Below are positions 1-8,723 of a DNA stretch of 64,000 nucleotides, piece by piece (within the stretch, counting starts at the first letter, position 1; each line of letters opens with the position of its first letter). The notes under the pieces were generated by a model that saw nothing but the letters and a program-made list of their open reading frames with translations, had not been told where the DNA came from and did not search any database. Source of the stretch: Palauibacter sp965207805 (lineage in GTDB: Bacteria > Gemmatimonadota > Gemmatimonadetes > Palauibacterales > Palauibacteraceae); NCBI GenBank assembly GCA_965207805.1, contig OZ242312.1, positions 1,550,001 through 1,614,000 on the forward strand. Direction: 5' to 3'. Made by a program: the position numbers and the translations under genes.

Positions 1-1
1 G

Positions 2-1942
2 GAGGACACGGATACGACCGTGGACGAGATCCGGACGGAGTTCGGCGAGGAGATCGCGATCATCGTGGACGGCCTCACGAAGATCTCGTTGTTCGCGTTC
101 GGCTCCATGGCGGAACGTCAGGTCGAGACCTACCGCAAGCTCCTCCTCTCCATGGCCCGCGACGCGCGCGTGATCATGGTCAAGCTGGCGGACCGTCTCC
201 ACAACATGCGGACGCTGGAGCATATGCCGGCGGGCGCGCGGCAGCGGATCGCGCTCGAAACCCGGGAGATCTACGCGCCGCTCGCCCACCGTCTCGGAGT
301 CGCGCGCCTGAAATGGGAGCTCGAAGACCTTGCCTTCAAGTTCCTTGAACCCGAGGGGTACAGGAAGCTCGTCAAGGAAGTCAACGCCACGCGGGGCGAA
401 CGCGAGGAACTGATCCGACGCATGGAGGAACCGCTCCGGGCCGAACTCGACGACGCCGGGATCGATTGCGAGGTCACCGGGCGCCCCAAGCACCTCTGGT
501 CCATCTACGGCAAGATGGTGAAGCGCGACAAGCCGTACGAAGAGGTCTACGACACGCTGGCGATGCGGCTCATCGTGGATTCGGTGCGCGACTGCTACCA
601 CGCTCTCGGCATCGTGCACAACAAGTGGACGCCACTCACGGAGCGCTTCCACGACTTTATTGCCACCCCGAAGTCGAACATGTACCAGAGTCTGCACACG
701 ACGATCTTCGGCCCCGGCGGCGCGCTGTACGAGATCCAGATCCGCACGCACGAAATGCATCGCACCGCGGAGTACGGAATCGCGGCGCACTGGCGCTACA
801 AGGAGGGCCGGTCGGGCGATGACGTCGACGATGAACTCGCGTGGTTCCGGCAGGTACTCGAGTGGCAGCAGGAAACGCGCGAGCCGGAAGAATTCATGGA
901 GTTCCTCCGCATCGACCTGTTCCAGGATGAGATCTTCGTCTTCACCCCGGCGGGAGACGTCAAGCAGTTGCCGAAAGGGGCCACGCCCATCGACTTCGCG
1001 TTCGCCGTGCACACCGAGGTCGGGCTGCGCTGCAAGGGCGCGAAGGTGAACGAACGGATCGCCCCCCTCAGCCGTCCGCTCCGGAACGGGGACACCGTAC
1101 ACATCCTCACCTCCGATTCGCAGACGCCGAGCCGGGACTGGCTGGGCTTCGTGCGGAGCAGCAAGGCCCGCCACGAGATCCGGCAGTGGATCCGCGATGA
1201 GGAGCAGGAGTCCGCGCTCCAGTTGGGGAAGGACATCGTTCAGCGGGAGTGGAGACGCCGCCGCCGGGGGAAGGTGGACGAAGCGGCCCTCAAGGCGGCG
1301 TGCGAGGCGCTGGGGTACGATGGACCGGATACCCTCTATGCGGCCACCGCCCGCGGGGACGTGGGGCTCACGCGCGTGATGCGGGCGATCCTCCCCGAGG
1401 TCATCCCGGAAGTGCCCCAGAAGAGTCCGAGTCCGCTCCACAAGCTCGTGGACAAGGTCTGGGGCGGAGGCGGCCAGGGGATCCGGATCCAGGGGATGGA
1501 GAACCTCATGGTCCGGTACTCCCAGTGTTGCCAGCCGGTCCCCGGAGACCGCGTGATCGGCTATATCACCCGTGGCCGCGGCGTTTCGATCCACAGGCAG
1601 GACTGTCCGAACGTCCTGAACCTCTCCAACGCTCCCGAGCGCCGGGTGGAAATCGAGTGGCAGACGCACGGGGAGCGCCGGTTCCTGATCCGCATCGTCA
1701 TGGAGGGGACGGATCGTCACGGTCTGTTCGCGGACATCGCGCGCGCGGTCAGCGACACGGGCACGAACATTCAGTCGGCCGACATCAAGGGGGTCGAGGG
1801 GGGGATGCGCGGGCAGTTCGTCGTCGAGGTCGAGAACCTGACGCATCTGGAGAAAGTCATGCGCAAGGTTCAGGGCGTAAAGGGCGTCATCTCCGTTGAA
1901 CGGAAGGAGTCATTCGGGGAGAGCGGCCTCACTATCGAGTGA
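2..1942 (+). CDS. rel: (p)ppGpp synthetase/hydrolase, Rel/SpoT family (5' partial)
   Basis: Long RelA/SpoT homologue that makes and degrades the stringent-response alarmone (p)ppGpp. The frame is open from base 2 and begins EDTDTTVDEI, the sequence that normally follows the catalytic HD motif, so roughly the first 90-100 residues lie outside the window. Visible parts, numbered from base 2: the rest of the HD hydrolase domain (to about 100), the synthetase domain ending in EIQIRTHEMH and GIAAHWRYKEG (about 240-275), a TGS domain (about 305-365), the CC zinc-finger-like motif YSQCCQPVPGD (about 505), and a C-terminal ACT domain (about 556-640). All synthetase signatures look intact, so bifunctionality is likely, but hydrolase activity cannot be judged without the missing start. 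It lies just upstream of uvrB, with a 4 bp overlap if uvrB uses its GTG. Confidence 0.95.
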   Translation, partial: EDTDTTVDEIRTEFGEEIAIIVDGLTKISLFAFGSMAERQVETYRKLLLSMARDARVIMVKLADRLHNMRTLEHMPAGARQRIALETREIYAPLAHRLGVARLKWELEDLAFKFLEPEGYRKLVKEVNATRGEREELIRRMEEPLRAELDDAGIDCEVTGRPKHLWSIYGKMVKRDKPYEEVYDTLAMRLIVDSVRDCYHALGIVHNKWTPLTERFHDFIATPKSNMYQSLHTTIFGPGGALYEIQIRTHEMHRTAEYGIAAHWRYKEGRSGDDVDDELAWFRQVLEWQQETREPEEFMEFLRIDLFQDEIFVFTPAGDVKQLPKGATPIDFAFAVHTEVGLRCKGAKVNERIAPLSRPLRNGDTVHILTSDSQTPSRDWLGFVRSSKARHEIRQWIRDEEQESALQLGKDIVQREWRRRRRGKVDEAALKAACEALGYDGPDTLYAATARGDVGLTRVMRAILPEVIPEVPQKSPSPLHKLVDKVWGGGGQGIRIQGMENLMVRYSQCCQPVPGDRVIGYITRGRGVSIHRQDCPNVLNLSNAPERRVEIEWQTHGERRFLIRIVMEGTDRHGLFADIARAVSDTGTNIQSADIKGVEGGMRGQFVVEVENLTHLEKVMRKVQGVKGVISVERKESFGESGLTIE

Positions 1943-3996
1943 CCGGCCGATCCGAGACCATGCCCCGCTTCGACCTTCAGCTTCCATTCGAGCCGATGGG
2001 CGACCAGCCCACCGCGATCCGTGAGTTGGCCGAGGGCGTGCGCCGCGGCGACAAATGGCAGACGCTGCTCGGCGTGACCGGCAGCGGGAAGACGGTGACG
2101 CTGGCGGCGATGATCGCGGAGGTCAATCGTCCGACGCTGGTCATGAGCCACAACAAGACGCTTGCCGCTCAGTTGTACGGAGAACTGCGGCAGTTCTTTC
2201 CCCGAAACGCCGTCGAATATTTTATCTCCTACTACGACTATTATCAACCCGAGGCCTATGTCCCCGCAACAGATACTTTCATAGAGAAAGATGCATCTAT
2301 CAACGAGGATATAGATCGGCTGCGGCTTCGCGCCACGTCCGCCCTCATGGAACGGCGAGATGTGATTGTCGTCGCTTCCGTGTCCGCGATCTACGGACTC
2401 GGAGATCCGGTCGGCTACCGCGAACTCATGCTCACGCTGCGCGAAGGGCAGGAGATCTCCCGCCGGGAGATCCTCGCCGGACTCGTGCAGATCCAGTATT
2501 CGCGGAACGACCTCGATTTTGTACGCGGCACCTTCCGGGTGCGGGGCGATGTGATCGAGATCCTGCCCGCGTACGAGGAACAGGGGGTCCGGGTCGAGAT
2601 GTGGGGCGACGCGATCGAACGCATCTCGAAGATCGATCCGATGACCGGCGTCACGATCACGCGCCTGCCGGAGACCTCGATCTTTCCGGCCACGCACTAC
2701 GCGACGCTCGGCCATCGGTTGGAGGAGGCGCGGCACGGGATCTACGTGGAACTGGAGGAGCGGCTGCTGAACCTCCGGCAGGATGGCCGGCTACTCGAGG
2801 CGCAACGCCTGGAGCAGCGCACGCGGTTCGATCTCGAGATGCTGACGGAGGTGGGGTTCTGCCCCGGGATCGAGAACTACAGCCGACACCTGGACGGCCG
2901 GGCGCCCGGCAGCCGCCCGTACTGCCTCCTCGACTATTTCCCGGATGACTACGTGGTCGTCGTGGACGAATCCCATGTGTCGATCCCGCAGATCGGCGGC
3001 ATGTACGAGGGGGACCGCAGTCGAAAGACGACGCTGGTCGAGTTCGGTTTTCGGCTCCCGTCCGCACTGGACAACCGGCCTCTGTCGTTCCGGGAATGGG
3101 AAGATCTGGTGCCGCGCGCGATCTTCGTCAGCGCGACGCCGGGCGAGTACGAGCTGCGGAAGAGCGGGGGTGTCGTCGTTGAACAGTTGATTCGGCCGAC
3201 GGGGTTGCTGGATCCGGAAGTGGAGGTGCGGCCGGTCCGCGGGCAGGTGGACGACCTGCTCGGCGAGATTCGCCGGCGGACGGAACGGCGCGAGCGCGTG
3301 CTCGTGACGACGCTGACGAAGCGGATGGCGGAAGACCTTTCGGAGTTCCTCGCGGTGCGGGGCGTGCGGGTGCGCTACATGCACTCGGACATTGCGGCGA
3401 TCGACCGCGTGAAGATCCTCCGCGATCTGCGGCTGGGGACGTTCGATGTCCTGGTCGGAATCAATCTGCTGCGCGAGGGCCTCGATCTGCCGGAGGTCTC
3501 CCTTGTCGCGATCCTCGACGCGGACAAGGAGGGCTTCCTCCGTTCGGATCGGTCGCTCGTGCAGACGATCGGGCGCGCGGCCCGGAATCTCGCCGGGAAG
3601 GCGATTCTGTACGCGGACAAAGTGACGGATTCGATGCGGCGCGCGATGGATGAGACGTCGAGGCGCCGCGAAGTGCAGGCGGAATACAACCGGGAGCACG
3701 GGATCGAGCCGCGCTCGATCGTAAAGTCGGTGCGGGAGATCCGGTTCTCGACCGCGGTGGCCGATGCGCGGGAGGCGCAGCCTGCCGTGCATGAACGGGA
3801 AGGTTCTTACGAGGAACTGTCGCCGGAGGCGTTGGCCGAGGTGATCGAGAAGGACATGCGCGCCGCGGCGGCTGCGCTCGACTTCGAGACGGCGGCCCGG
3901 CTGCGAGACGAACTGTTCGAGATCCGTGCCCGGATCGGTGACGGGAAGGGAACGCGGCCGCCCGGGTTGCCGATCTCCGCTGGGGATCCGGCATGA
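1939..3996 (+). CDS. uvrB: excinuclease ABC subunit B
   Basis: UvrB, the damage-verifying helicase-like subunit of UvrABC nucleotide excision repair. It shows the N-terminal FDLQLPFEPMGDQPTAI signature, Walker A GVTGSGKT (residues 45-52 from the GTG), the tyrosine-rich hairpin YYDYYQPEAYVP, the DESH box VVVDESHVS (about 339), helicase motif VI QTIGRAARN, and a C-terminal UVR motif (about 632-667) that pairs with UvrC. At 685 aa it is normal length. Two starts are possible: GTG 1939, overlapping the rel stop by 4 bp, or ATG 1960, which places the family's usual N-terminus at residue 1. I favour 1960 biologically but give the longer limit. It ends in an ATGA overlap with tsaE. Confidence 0.97.
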   Translation: MTGRSETMPRFDLQLPFEPMGDQPTAIRELAEGVRRGDKWQTLLGVTGSGKTVTLAAMIAEVNRPTLVMSHNKTLAAQLYGELRQFFPRNAVEYFISYYDYYQPEAYVPATDTFIEKDASINEDIDRLRLRATSALMERRDVIVVASVSAIYGLGDPVGYRELMLTLREGQEISRREILAGLVQIQYSRNDLDFVRGTFRVRGDVIEILPAYEEQGVRVEMWGDAIERISKIDPMTGVTITRLPETSIFPATHYATLGHRLEEARHGIYVELEERLLNLRQDGRLLEAQRLEQRTRFDLEMLTEVGFCPGIENYSRHLDGRAPGSRPYCLLDYFPDDYVVVVDESHVSIPQIGGMYEGDRSRKTTLVEFGFRLPSALDNRPLSFREWEDLVPRAIFVSATPGEYELRKSGGVVVEQLIRPTGLLDPEVEVRPVRGQVDDLLGEIRRRTERRERVLVTTLTKRMAEDLSEFLAVRGVRVRYMHSDIAAIDRVKILRDLRLGTFDVLVGINLLREGLDLPEVSLVAILDADKEGFLRSDRSLVQTIGRAARNLAGKAILYADKVTDSMRRAMDETSRRREVQAEYNREHGIEPRSIVKSVREIRFSTAVADAREAQPAVHEREGSYEELSPEALAEVIEKDMRAAAAALDFETAARLRDELFEIRARIGDGKGTRPPGLPISAGDPA

Positions 3997-4505
3997 GGAG
4001 CGCCGTGCTGGACGAGGCGGGGCTCGCGCGCTGGGGGAGAGAGGTCGGCGCGATCGCCGATCGCGAGGAGGTCTTTGTCGCGCTCACCGGACCGCTCGGC
4101 GCCGGGAAGACGCGGTTCACGCAGGCGGCGTGTGCCGGAGCGGGCGTGGACGAAGCCGTGACGAGCCCGACCTACACGCTCGTCCACTGGTATGCCGGCG
4201 ATCGGGGTCCGGTGGGGCACGCGGACCTGTACCGTCTCCGCGATCCGTCCGAACTCCTCGCCCTCGGTTGGGAGGAACTCGAAGCCCACTCGGGAGCGGT
4301 CTTCGTCGAGTGGGCGGAGCGAGCCGGAGAGGAGCTTCCGATGGACCGCTGGGAAGTTCGTCTCGAGTTCGCGGACGTGGCGGACGCGGCCGAAGGGGCC
4401 GCCGCGGGCGTGCTGCGGCGGGTGACGGCGCGCGGGCTGGGCCGCGTCCCGCCGGTCCCCGATCCGGGCCCGTACGCCGACGGGGCGGGGGCGTCCGCGT
4501 GCTGA
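3993..4505 (+). CDS. tsaE: tRNA t6A biosynthesis ATPase TsaE
   Basis: P-loop ATPase partner of TsaB and TsaD in making N6-threonylcarbamoyladenosine at tRNA position 37. Walker A GPLGAGKT is at residues 33-40, followed by the family signatures SPTYTLVHWY, HADLYRL and FVEWAER. At 170 aa it is slightly longer than usual because of an alanine- and proline-rich tail. The start codon sits in an ATGA overlap with uvrB, and its stop overlaps the GTG of tsaB, so the three are probably translationally coupled. The tsaE-tsaB-rimI order is widely conserved. Confidence 0.95.
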   Translation: MRSAVLDEAGLARWGREVGAIADREEVFVALTGPLGAGKTRFTQAACAGAGVDEAVTSPTYTLVHWYAGDRGPVGHADLYRLRDPSELLALGWEELEAHSGAVFVEWAERAGEELPMDRWEVRLEFADVADAAEGAAAGVLRRVTARGLGRVPPVPDPGPYADGAGASAC

Positions 4506-5182
4506 GTCTGGCGCTGGAGACGAGTACGAAACTCGGCAGCATCGCGGTGGGCCACGGCGACACCCTGATTTCCGAATGCGCGCTGGCCGTCCGCGCGACA
4601 CACTCGGAGACCGTGCTCGACGAAGTGGAGCGCATGCTCGCGCGGGCCCGGATCGGCGTTGACGGTATCGAACGCGTGATCATCGGGGCGGGGCCCGGCT
4701 CCTTCACCGGCGTGCGGATCGCGGCTTCGCTCGCGAAGGGCTGGTGTCACGCGAGGGGCGTGCCACTCTTCGCGTATTCGAGCCTTCGCTCCGTCGCCGC
4801 CTCCGCGGGGCGTGACCACGTTTGCGCGCTGTTCGATGCCCGGCGGGGCGAGGTGTACGGAGCCGCCTGGGCCGACGGACCGCTGGAGGCCCCGATCCGC
4901 GGGCCGACGGCGTGCGACGTCGATCGCTGGGTCGAGGGGCTCGAGGATCCCGGGTCATGGTCCTTCGCCGGGGAAGGTGCGATTCGACACCGTGCCACGA
5001 TCGAGGCTCACGGCGGAAGGGTGCTCCCCCCTTTTCTCGGCGTACCGCGCGCGGGGGCGCTCCTGTGGCTGGCCGAGAGGCTCCCGGCGGGCCGCGTCGT
5101 GGACATCGACGCGTGGGAACCGCGATATGTCCGGAGTTCCGGAGCCGAACGCCAGGTCGGGCGCGGTGGCGGATCACGATAG
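4499..5182 (+). CDS. tsaB: tRNA t6A biosynthesis protein TsaB
   Basis: ASKHA-fold scaffold protein of the TsaBDE complex, cytoplasmic. It starts at GTG 4499, seven bases before the end of tsaE, giving VLSLALETSTKLGSIAV, the expected N-terminus. The conserved GPGSFTGVRIA motif is present at about residue 63. At 227 aa it is typical. The same frame is open far upstream (from about 3926), but that extension lies inside uvrB and tsaE and has no family similarity, so the GTG start is preferred. It overlaps rimI by 17 bp. Confidence 0.93.
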   Translation: MLSLALETSTKLGSIAVGHGDTLISECALAVRATHSETVLDEVERMLARARIGVDGIERVIIGAGPGSFTGVRIAASLAKGWCHARGVPLFAYSSLRSVAASAGRDHVCALFDARRGEVYGAAWADGPLEAPIRGPTACDVDRWVEGLEDPGSWSFAGEGAIRHRATIEAHGGRVLPPFLGVPRAGALLWLAERLPAGRVVDIDAWEPRYVRSSGAERQVGRGGGSR

Positions 5183-5633
5183 GCGGACCCTTCGAATCCG
5201 GCCGCTCCTCGAGTCGGATCTCGGGCAGGTCACGGAGATCGAGGAGGCCTGCTTCGCGACTCCGTGGTCCGAACGGACGTTCAGGAACCTGCTGCGGCGC
5301 CCCGACGCGGTACTCCTCTCCGCCGTCTACGATGAGCGTCGCGTCGCGGGGTACGCCGCCGTGTGGTTCGTCGGGCGGGAGGCGGAACTGGGGGACCTCG
5401 CCGTGGCCCCGAACGACCGCCGGCGCGGAATCGGGGGCGAACTGGTGGACGCGGTGCTCGCGGAAGCGCGGACCCGGGGCGTCGTCCGCATCTTCCTCGA
5501 GGTGCGGGAAGGGAACCGAAGCGCGCAGGGTCTCTACCTCGGCCGCGGATTCGAGATCGTCGGACGGCGTCGCGGATACTATGCGGGTCCGAAGGAAGAC
5601 GCTCTTGTCATGCGGCGCTTGCTGGTCCGTTGA
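5166..5633 (+). CDS. rimI: ribosomal protein bS18-type alanine N-acetyltransferase
   Basis: GNAT-family N-acetyltransferase of the RimI group, which acetylates N-terminal alanine (bS18 in E. coli). It starts at GTG 5166 inside the end of tsaB; 155 aa. Core features are the IRPLLESDL opening strand, the ACFATPWSERTF segment, the acetyl-CoA pyrophosphate loop RRRGIGG, and the C-terminal GRRRGYYAGPKEDALVM characteristic of RimI. A 77 bp gap separates it from ssb. That gap contains a run of six histidine codons that I treat as chance (see findings). Confidence 0.92.
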   Translation: MADHDRRTLRIRPLLESDLGQVTEIEEACFATPWSERTFRNLLRRPDAVLLSAVYDERRVAGYAAVWFVGREAELGDLAVAPNDRRRGIGGELVDAVLAEARTRGVVRIFLEVREGNRSAQGLYLGRGFEIVGRRRGYYAGPKEDALVMRRLLVR

Positions 5634-5710
5634 TCGTTTCCTGTTACCTTGATCCTCTTCATCATCACCACCACCATTGGACCTTCGAGTCGATCAGCGG
5701 GGAGGCGGGA

Positions 5711-6151
5711 ATGGCGCGCAGTCTGAACAAGGCGACACTCATCGGAAACCTGGGCGCGGACCCGGAAGTGCGGTCGACGAACACGGGTACGCGGGTGGCG
5801 ACGCTCTCCGTCGCGACCAGCCGCCGCTGGACGACTCGCGCCGGTGACCAACAGGAAAAGACGGAATGGCATCGAGTGGTCTGCTGGGACCGTCTTGCCG
5901 AGATCTGCGAGCAATACCTGCGCAAGGGCGACCGCGTCTACGTGGAGGGCCGGATCGAGTACCGGCAGTGGGAGGGGCAGGACGGCCAGACGCGGTATAC
6001 AACGGAGATCCGAGCGCTCGAGATGATCATGCTCGGGAGCAGCGGGGGCGGCGGAGAGAACTATTCGGCGACGGAACCGCGGCAGGAGCGTTCCGATTTC
6101 TCCGAGTTCTCCAACCGGTCCGTCGCGGGTGAGGACGATCTCCCCTTCTGA
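5711..6151 (+). CDS. ssb: single-stranded DNA-binding protein
   Basis: SSB, the OB-fold protein coating single-stranded DNA in replication, recombination and repair. The start ATG 5711 has a GGGGAGG ribosome-binding site at 5699-5705. The N-terminus MARSLNKATLIGNLGADPEV and the WHRVVCWDRLAE segment are diagnostic. The OB-fold covers about residues 1-112, then a short glycine-rich linker leads to the acidic tip GEDDLPF, the peptide that recruits partner proteins. 146 aa. The open frame upstream to 5363 is shadow inside rimI. Confidence 0.97.
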   Translation: MARSLNKATLIGNLGADPEVRSTNTGTRVATLSVATSRRWTTRAGDQQEKTEWHRVVCWDRLAEICEQYLRKGDRVYVEGRIEYRQWEGQDGQTRYTTEIRALEMIMLGSSGGGGENYSATEPRQERSDFSEFSNRSVAGEDDLPF

Positions 6152-6188
6152 GGCGTCCGGCGTCGCGACCGCCGGATCTCGCCACGGC

Positions 6189-7514
6189 ATGGATCCCTCG
6201 ATGCCGGAGACGATATCGCGTTCTCCCGCCGACGCGCTCGTCGCGGTTGGACTCAGCCACCGGACGGCCCCCATCGACGTTCGGGAGCGTTTCGCGCTCG
6301 GTGAACGGCGACGAGCCGAGTGGGTCGAGAATCTGACGGCCAGACCGGGCGTCTCGGAGTGCGTCGTGCTTTCCACGTGCAACCGGACGGAATGCTATCT
6401 GGCGGGAAGCGACGCAGAGACGCTGGACCGCCTCGGGCGCGAGGCGCTGTGCAGGGTTTCGGGTCTGGGGGCCGCGGGAGATTCGTACCTGGCCACGCTC
6501 GAAGGAGCGAGCGCCGTCCGGCACCTGTTCCGCGTCACCGGCGGACTGGAATCGCTCATCGTCGGCGAACCGCAGATTCAGGGCCAGGTCCGCGGAGCGT
6601 ATCGGGATGGGCGTCCCATGGTGGGGCCCGTGCTGCATCGGTTGTTCCAGTCGGCCCTCGAGGTCGGCGGGCGCGTGAGGGCCGATACGTCGATCGCGAG
6701 CGGCGTGACGTCGATCCCCGGCGCGGCCGTCGGTCTCGCCCGGAAAGTGTTCGGCTCGCTCGATGACCGTAGCGTGCTCGTGCTCGGGACCGGCGACATG
6801 GGAAGACTCACGGTGCAGTGCCTGAAACGCGAGGGGGCGAGGCGGGTGTTCCTCGCGAGCCGCGATCCGGCCCAGGCCGAGCGTGTGAGCCGGCCGCTCG
6901 ATGCGCTCCCGATGCGACGGAGCACGGCGCTCGAGGCACTGGGTCGCGTGGACCTCGTCGTCACCTGCACGGAGTCGGAGGCGGCCTTCCTCCGCGCGGG
7001 GCACGTCCGGGGCTCGAGGACGGGGCGCGCGCCGCTCGTGATCCTCGACATCGCCGTGCCCCGCAACGTCGATCCGCGAGTGGCCGAGATCCCCGATGTG
7101 TTCCTGTACAACATCGACGACTTGCGGCACGTCGTGGACCGGGCCCGGGCGGCGCGCGAGTACGAGCGCGAGCGGGCGGAGGCGATCATCGAGCGGCACG
7201 TCGCGAAATACCGGGCCTGGCGTCGAAGTCGTCGCGCGGACCCCGCCGTGCGGGCGCTCAGGAGCACCGCTCGCCGGCTGGTAGCCGATGCCGTCGCCGC
7301 CCGCGGCCCGGATCCGGACGACGGCGACGAAGCTCTGCGGCTGGCGAGTCAAGCGGCGCTCAACAAAGTTCTGCACGGGCCGACCCGCGCCATCCGGTGG
7401 CTCGCCGAACGGTCTGACGGCGAGGCGTGTCTTCGTCGGATGGAGCCATGGTTGGTTGGGGAAGTGAGGAGGGAGCGGATGAGCCCGGAAAGGGTGGAGG
7501 GGGGACGGACGTGA
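6189..7514 (+). CDS. hemA: glutamyl-tRNA reductase
   Basis: First committed enzyme of the C5 tetrapyrrole route: NADPH-dependent reduction of Glu-tRNA(Glu) to glutamate-1-semialdehyde. The signature GLSHRTAPIDVRERFAL and catalytic motif STCNRTE (nucleophile Cys64 from ATG 6189) are intact, as are GGLESLIVGEPQIQGQV, the Rossmann loop VLGTGDMG and ILDIAVPRNVDP. The C-terminal dimerisation helices are present. Alternative starts are the upstream frame opening at 6129, which overlaps ssb, and ATG 6201. 441 aa from 6189. The next pathway enzyme, hemL, lies at 30.8 kb rather than adjacent. The stop TGA shares a base with the tolQ ATG. Confidence 0.95.
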   Translation: MDPSMPETISRSPADALVAVGLSHRTAPIDVRERFALGERRRAEWVENLTARPGVSECVVLSTCNRTECYLAGSDAETLDRLGREALCRVSGLGAAGDSYLATLEGASAVRHLFRVTGGLESLIVGEPQIQGQVRGAYRDGRPMVGPVLHRLFQSALEVGGRVRADTSIASGVTSIPGAAVGLARKVFGSLDDRSVLVLGTGDMGRLTVQCLKREGARRVFLASRDPAQAERVSRPLDALPMRRSTALEALGRVDLVVTCTESEAAFLRAGHVRGSRTGRAPLVILDIAVPRNVDPRVAEIPDVFLYNIDDLRHVVDRARAAREYERERAEAIIERHVAKYRAWRRSRRADPAVRALRSTARRLVADAVAARGPDPDDGDEALRLASQAALNKVLHGPTRAIRWLAERSDGEACLRRMEPWLVGEVRRERMSPERVEGGRT

Positions 7515-8260
7515 TGGCGGGCATCGGGATCGGGGTCGGAGGGGGGCTGGAGATCGTGCAGGATCTTTCCGCGCGCGTCATCGACTCCCCCATCGACATG
7601 ATCCTGGGCGCGACCCTCCCCACGAAGATCATCCTCACCGTGCTCGCCGCCTTCTCGCTCGTGTCCTGGGTCCTCATCATCTGGAAGTTTCGCGAGTTGC
7701 GCGCCGTGAACGCGCGGGCGGATGACTTCGTGTTCGCGATGGCCGGGGCCAACGGCCTCGTGGACCTCAACGACGCGCTGGCGGAACTCGACGATTCCGC
7801 CTTCAGGCGAGTGTTCCGGGAGGGGATCGCCTTCTTCTCCGAACTCCGTCCGGGCGCGCTCGAGACCACGCACGTCGGGGACGGGTTGAGCCCTACGCAG
7901 CTCGAAGCGCTGTGGCTGGTGCTCGAGAAGAGCCTCTCGGAGGAGAAGGATGAACTCGCGCACGGGCTGCCTTGGCTCGCGATCATCGGCTCCGTGAGCC
8001 CTCTCCTTGGCCTCATGGGAACCGTCGTGGGCGTGATGAACTCGTTCATCGGGATCACATCGCAGGGGTCCGCCAACATCGCGGCGGTCGCGCCGGGCAT
8101 CGCCGAAGCGCTCACGACCACGGTCGCGGGGCTGGCCGTCGCGATTCCCGCGGTCATTGCGTACAACCACTACGCCTCCCGCCTGCGTCTGTTCGTGGGA
8201 GAACTGGAAGGATTCGCGAGCGAATTCGTGGGGACGCTCGCGCGCGAGGGTCGCCTGTGA
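7514..8260 (+). CDS. tolQ: TolQ/ExbB-type proton-channel protein
   Basis: Inner-membrane MotA/TolQ/ExbB-family subunit that, with TolR, uses the proton-motive force to energise the outer-membrane Tol-Pal complex. ATG 7514 overlaps the hemA stop (TGATG) and is preceded by the purine-rich GGAGGGGGGA at 7495-7506; 248 aa. Three membrane segments are visible: one near residues 35-55 (IILTVLAAFSLVSWVLII) and two in the C-terminal half, around SPLLGLMGTVVGVMNSF and TTVAGLAVAIPAVIAY, which form the channel. An in-frame upstream start at 7427 would add 29 residues inside hemA and is less likely. Position before tolR, tolB and pal favours TolQ over ExbB. Confidence 0.92.
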   Translation: MAGIGIGVGGGLEIVQDLSARVIDSPIDMILGATLPTKIILTVLAAFSLVSWVLIIWKFRELRAVNARADDFVFAMAGANGLVDLNDALAELDDSAFRRVFREGIAFFSELRPGALETTHVGDGLSPTQLEALWLVLEKSLSEEKDELAHGLPWLAIIGSVSPLLGLMGTVVGVMNSFIGITSQGSANIAAVAPGIAEALTTTVAGLAVAIPAVIAYNHYASRLRLFVGELEGFASEFVGTLAREGRL

Positions 8261-8297
8261 TCCGGGACCGCGGCGGCCGGAAGATGAGGAACGCGGG

Positions 8298-8723
8298 ATG
8301 AAAAGGCGCTTTACACAGCAGGCCGACGGGATCGGCGTCGTGGCGGAGATCAACGTCACAAGCCTCGTCGATGTCGCGTTCACCCTCCTCATCATCTTCA
8401 TGATCACGGCACCCATTCTCCAGGGCGGCATCGAGATCGACCTGCCGGAGGGCCTCTCTGCGCCCCTCAGCGCCTCCGATGCGCTCGTGGTGTCGATCGA
8501 TGCGGACGGGCAGATCTACCTGGATGACGTGCCGGTGACGTTCGAGGAGCTCGAAGCTTCGCTCGCGCTGGCTCTCGATCGCTTCGAGTCGGACATGGTG
8601 TACCTGAAGGCGGATGGCGATCTCGCCCTTCGTGAGGCGACCCGGGTGATGGGTCCGATTCAGGACGCCGGAGGCGTGCTCAACATCGTCACCGACCCGG
8701 ACCCGAGGCGTCGCCGCCCATGA
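8298..8723 (+). CDS. tolR: TolR/ExbD-type biopolymer transport protein
   Basis: Partner of TolQ: a single N-terminal membrane helix and a periplasmic domain. 141 aa from ATG 8298, with GAGGA at 8285-8289. The membrane segment EINVTSLVDVAFTLLIIFMI carries the conserved Asp that is the proton-linked residue in ExbD/TolR. The periplasmic part (LYLDD-like QIYLDDVPVTFEEL and VYLKADGDL) is typical. It ends in an ATGA overlap with the TolA/TonB-like gene. Confidence 0.93.
   Translation: MKRRFTQQADGIGVVAEINVTSLVDVAFTLLIIFMITAPILQGGIEIDLPEGLSAPLSASDALVVSIDADGQIYLDDVPVTFEELEASLALALDRFESDMVYLKADGDLALREATRVMGPIQDAGGVLNIVTDPDPRRRRP

Noticed and set aside
3926..4498. Extended start for TsaB
   Set aside because: The upstream part overlaps uvrB and tsaE and is Arg/Gly-rich; the family's N-terminus begins exactly at GTG 4499.
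5660..5677. A hexahistidine tag
   Set aside because: It lies outside any supported gene in a natural genomic context; there is no vector sequence or cloning site pattern around it.
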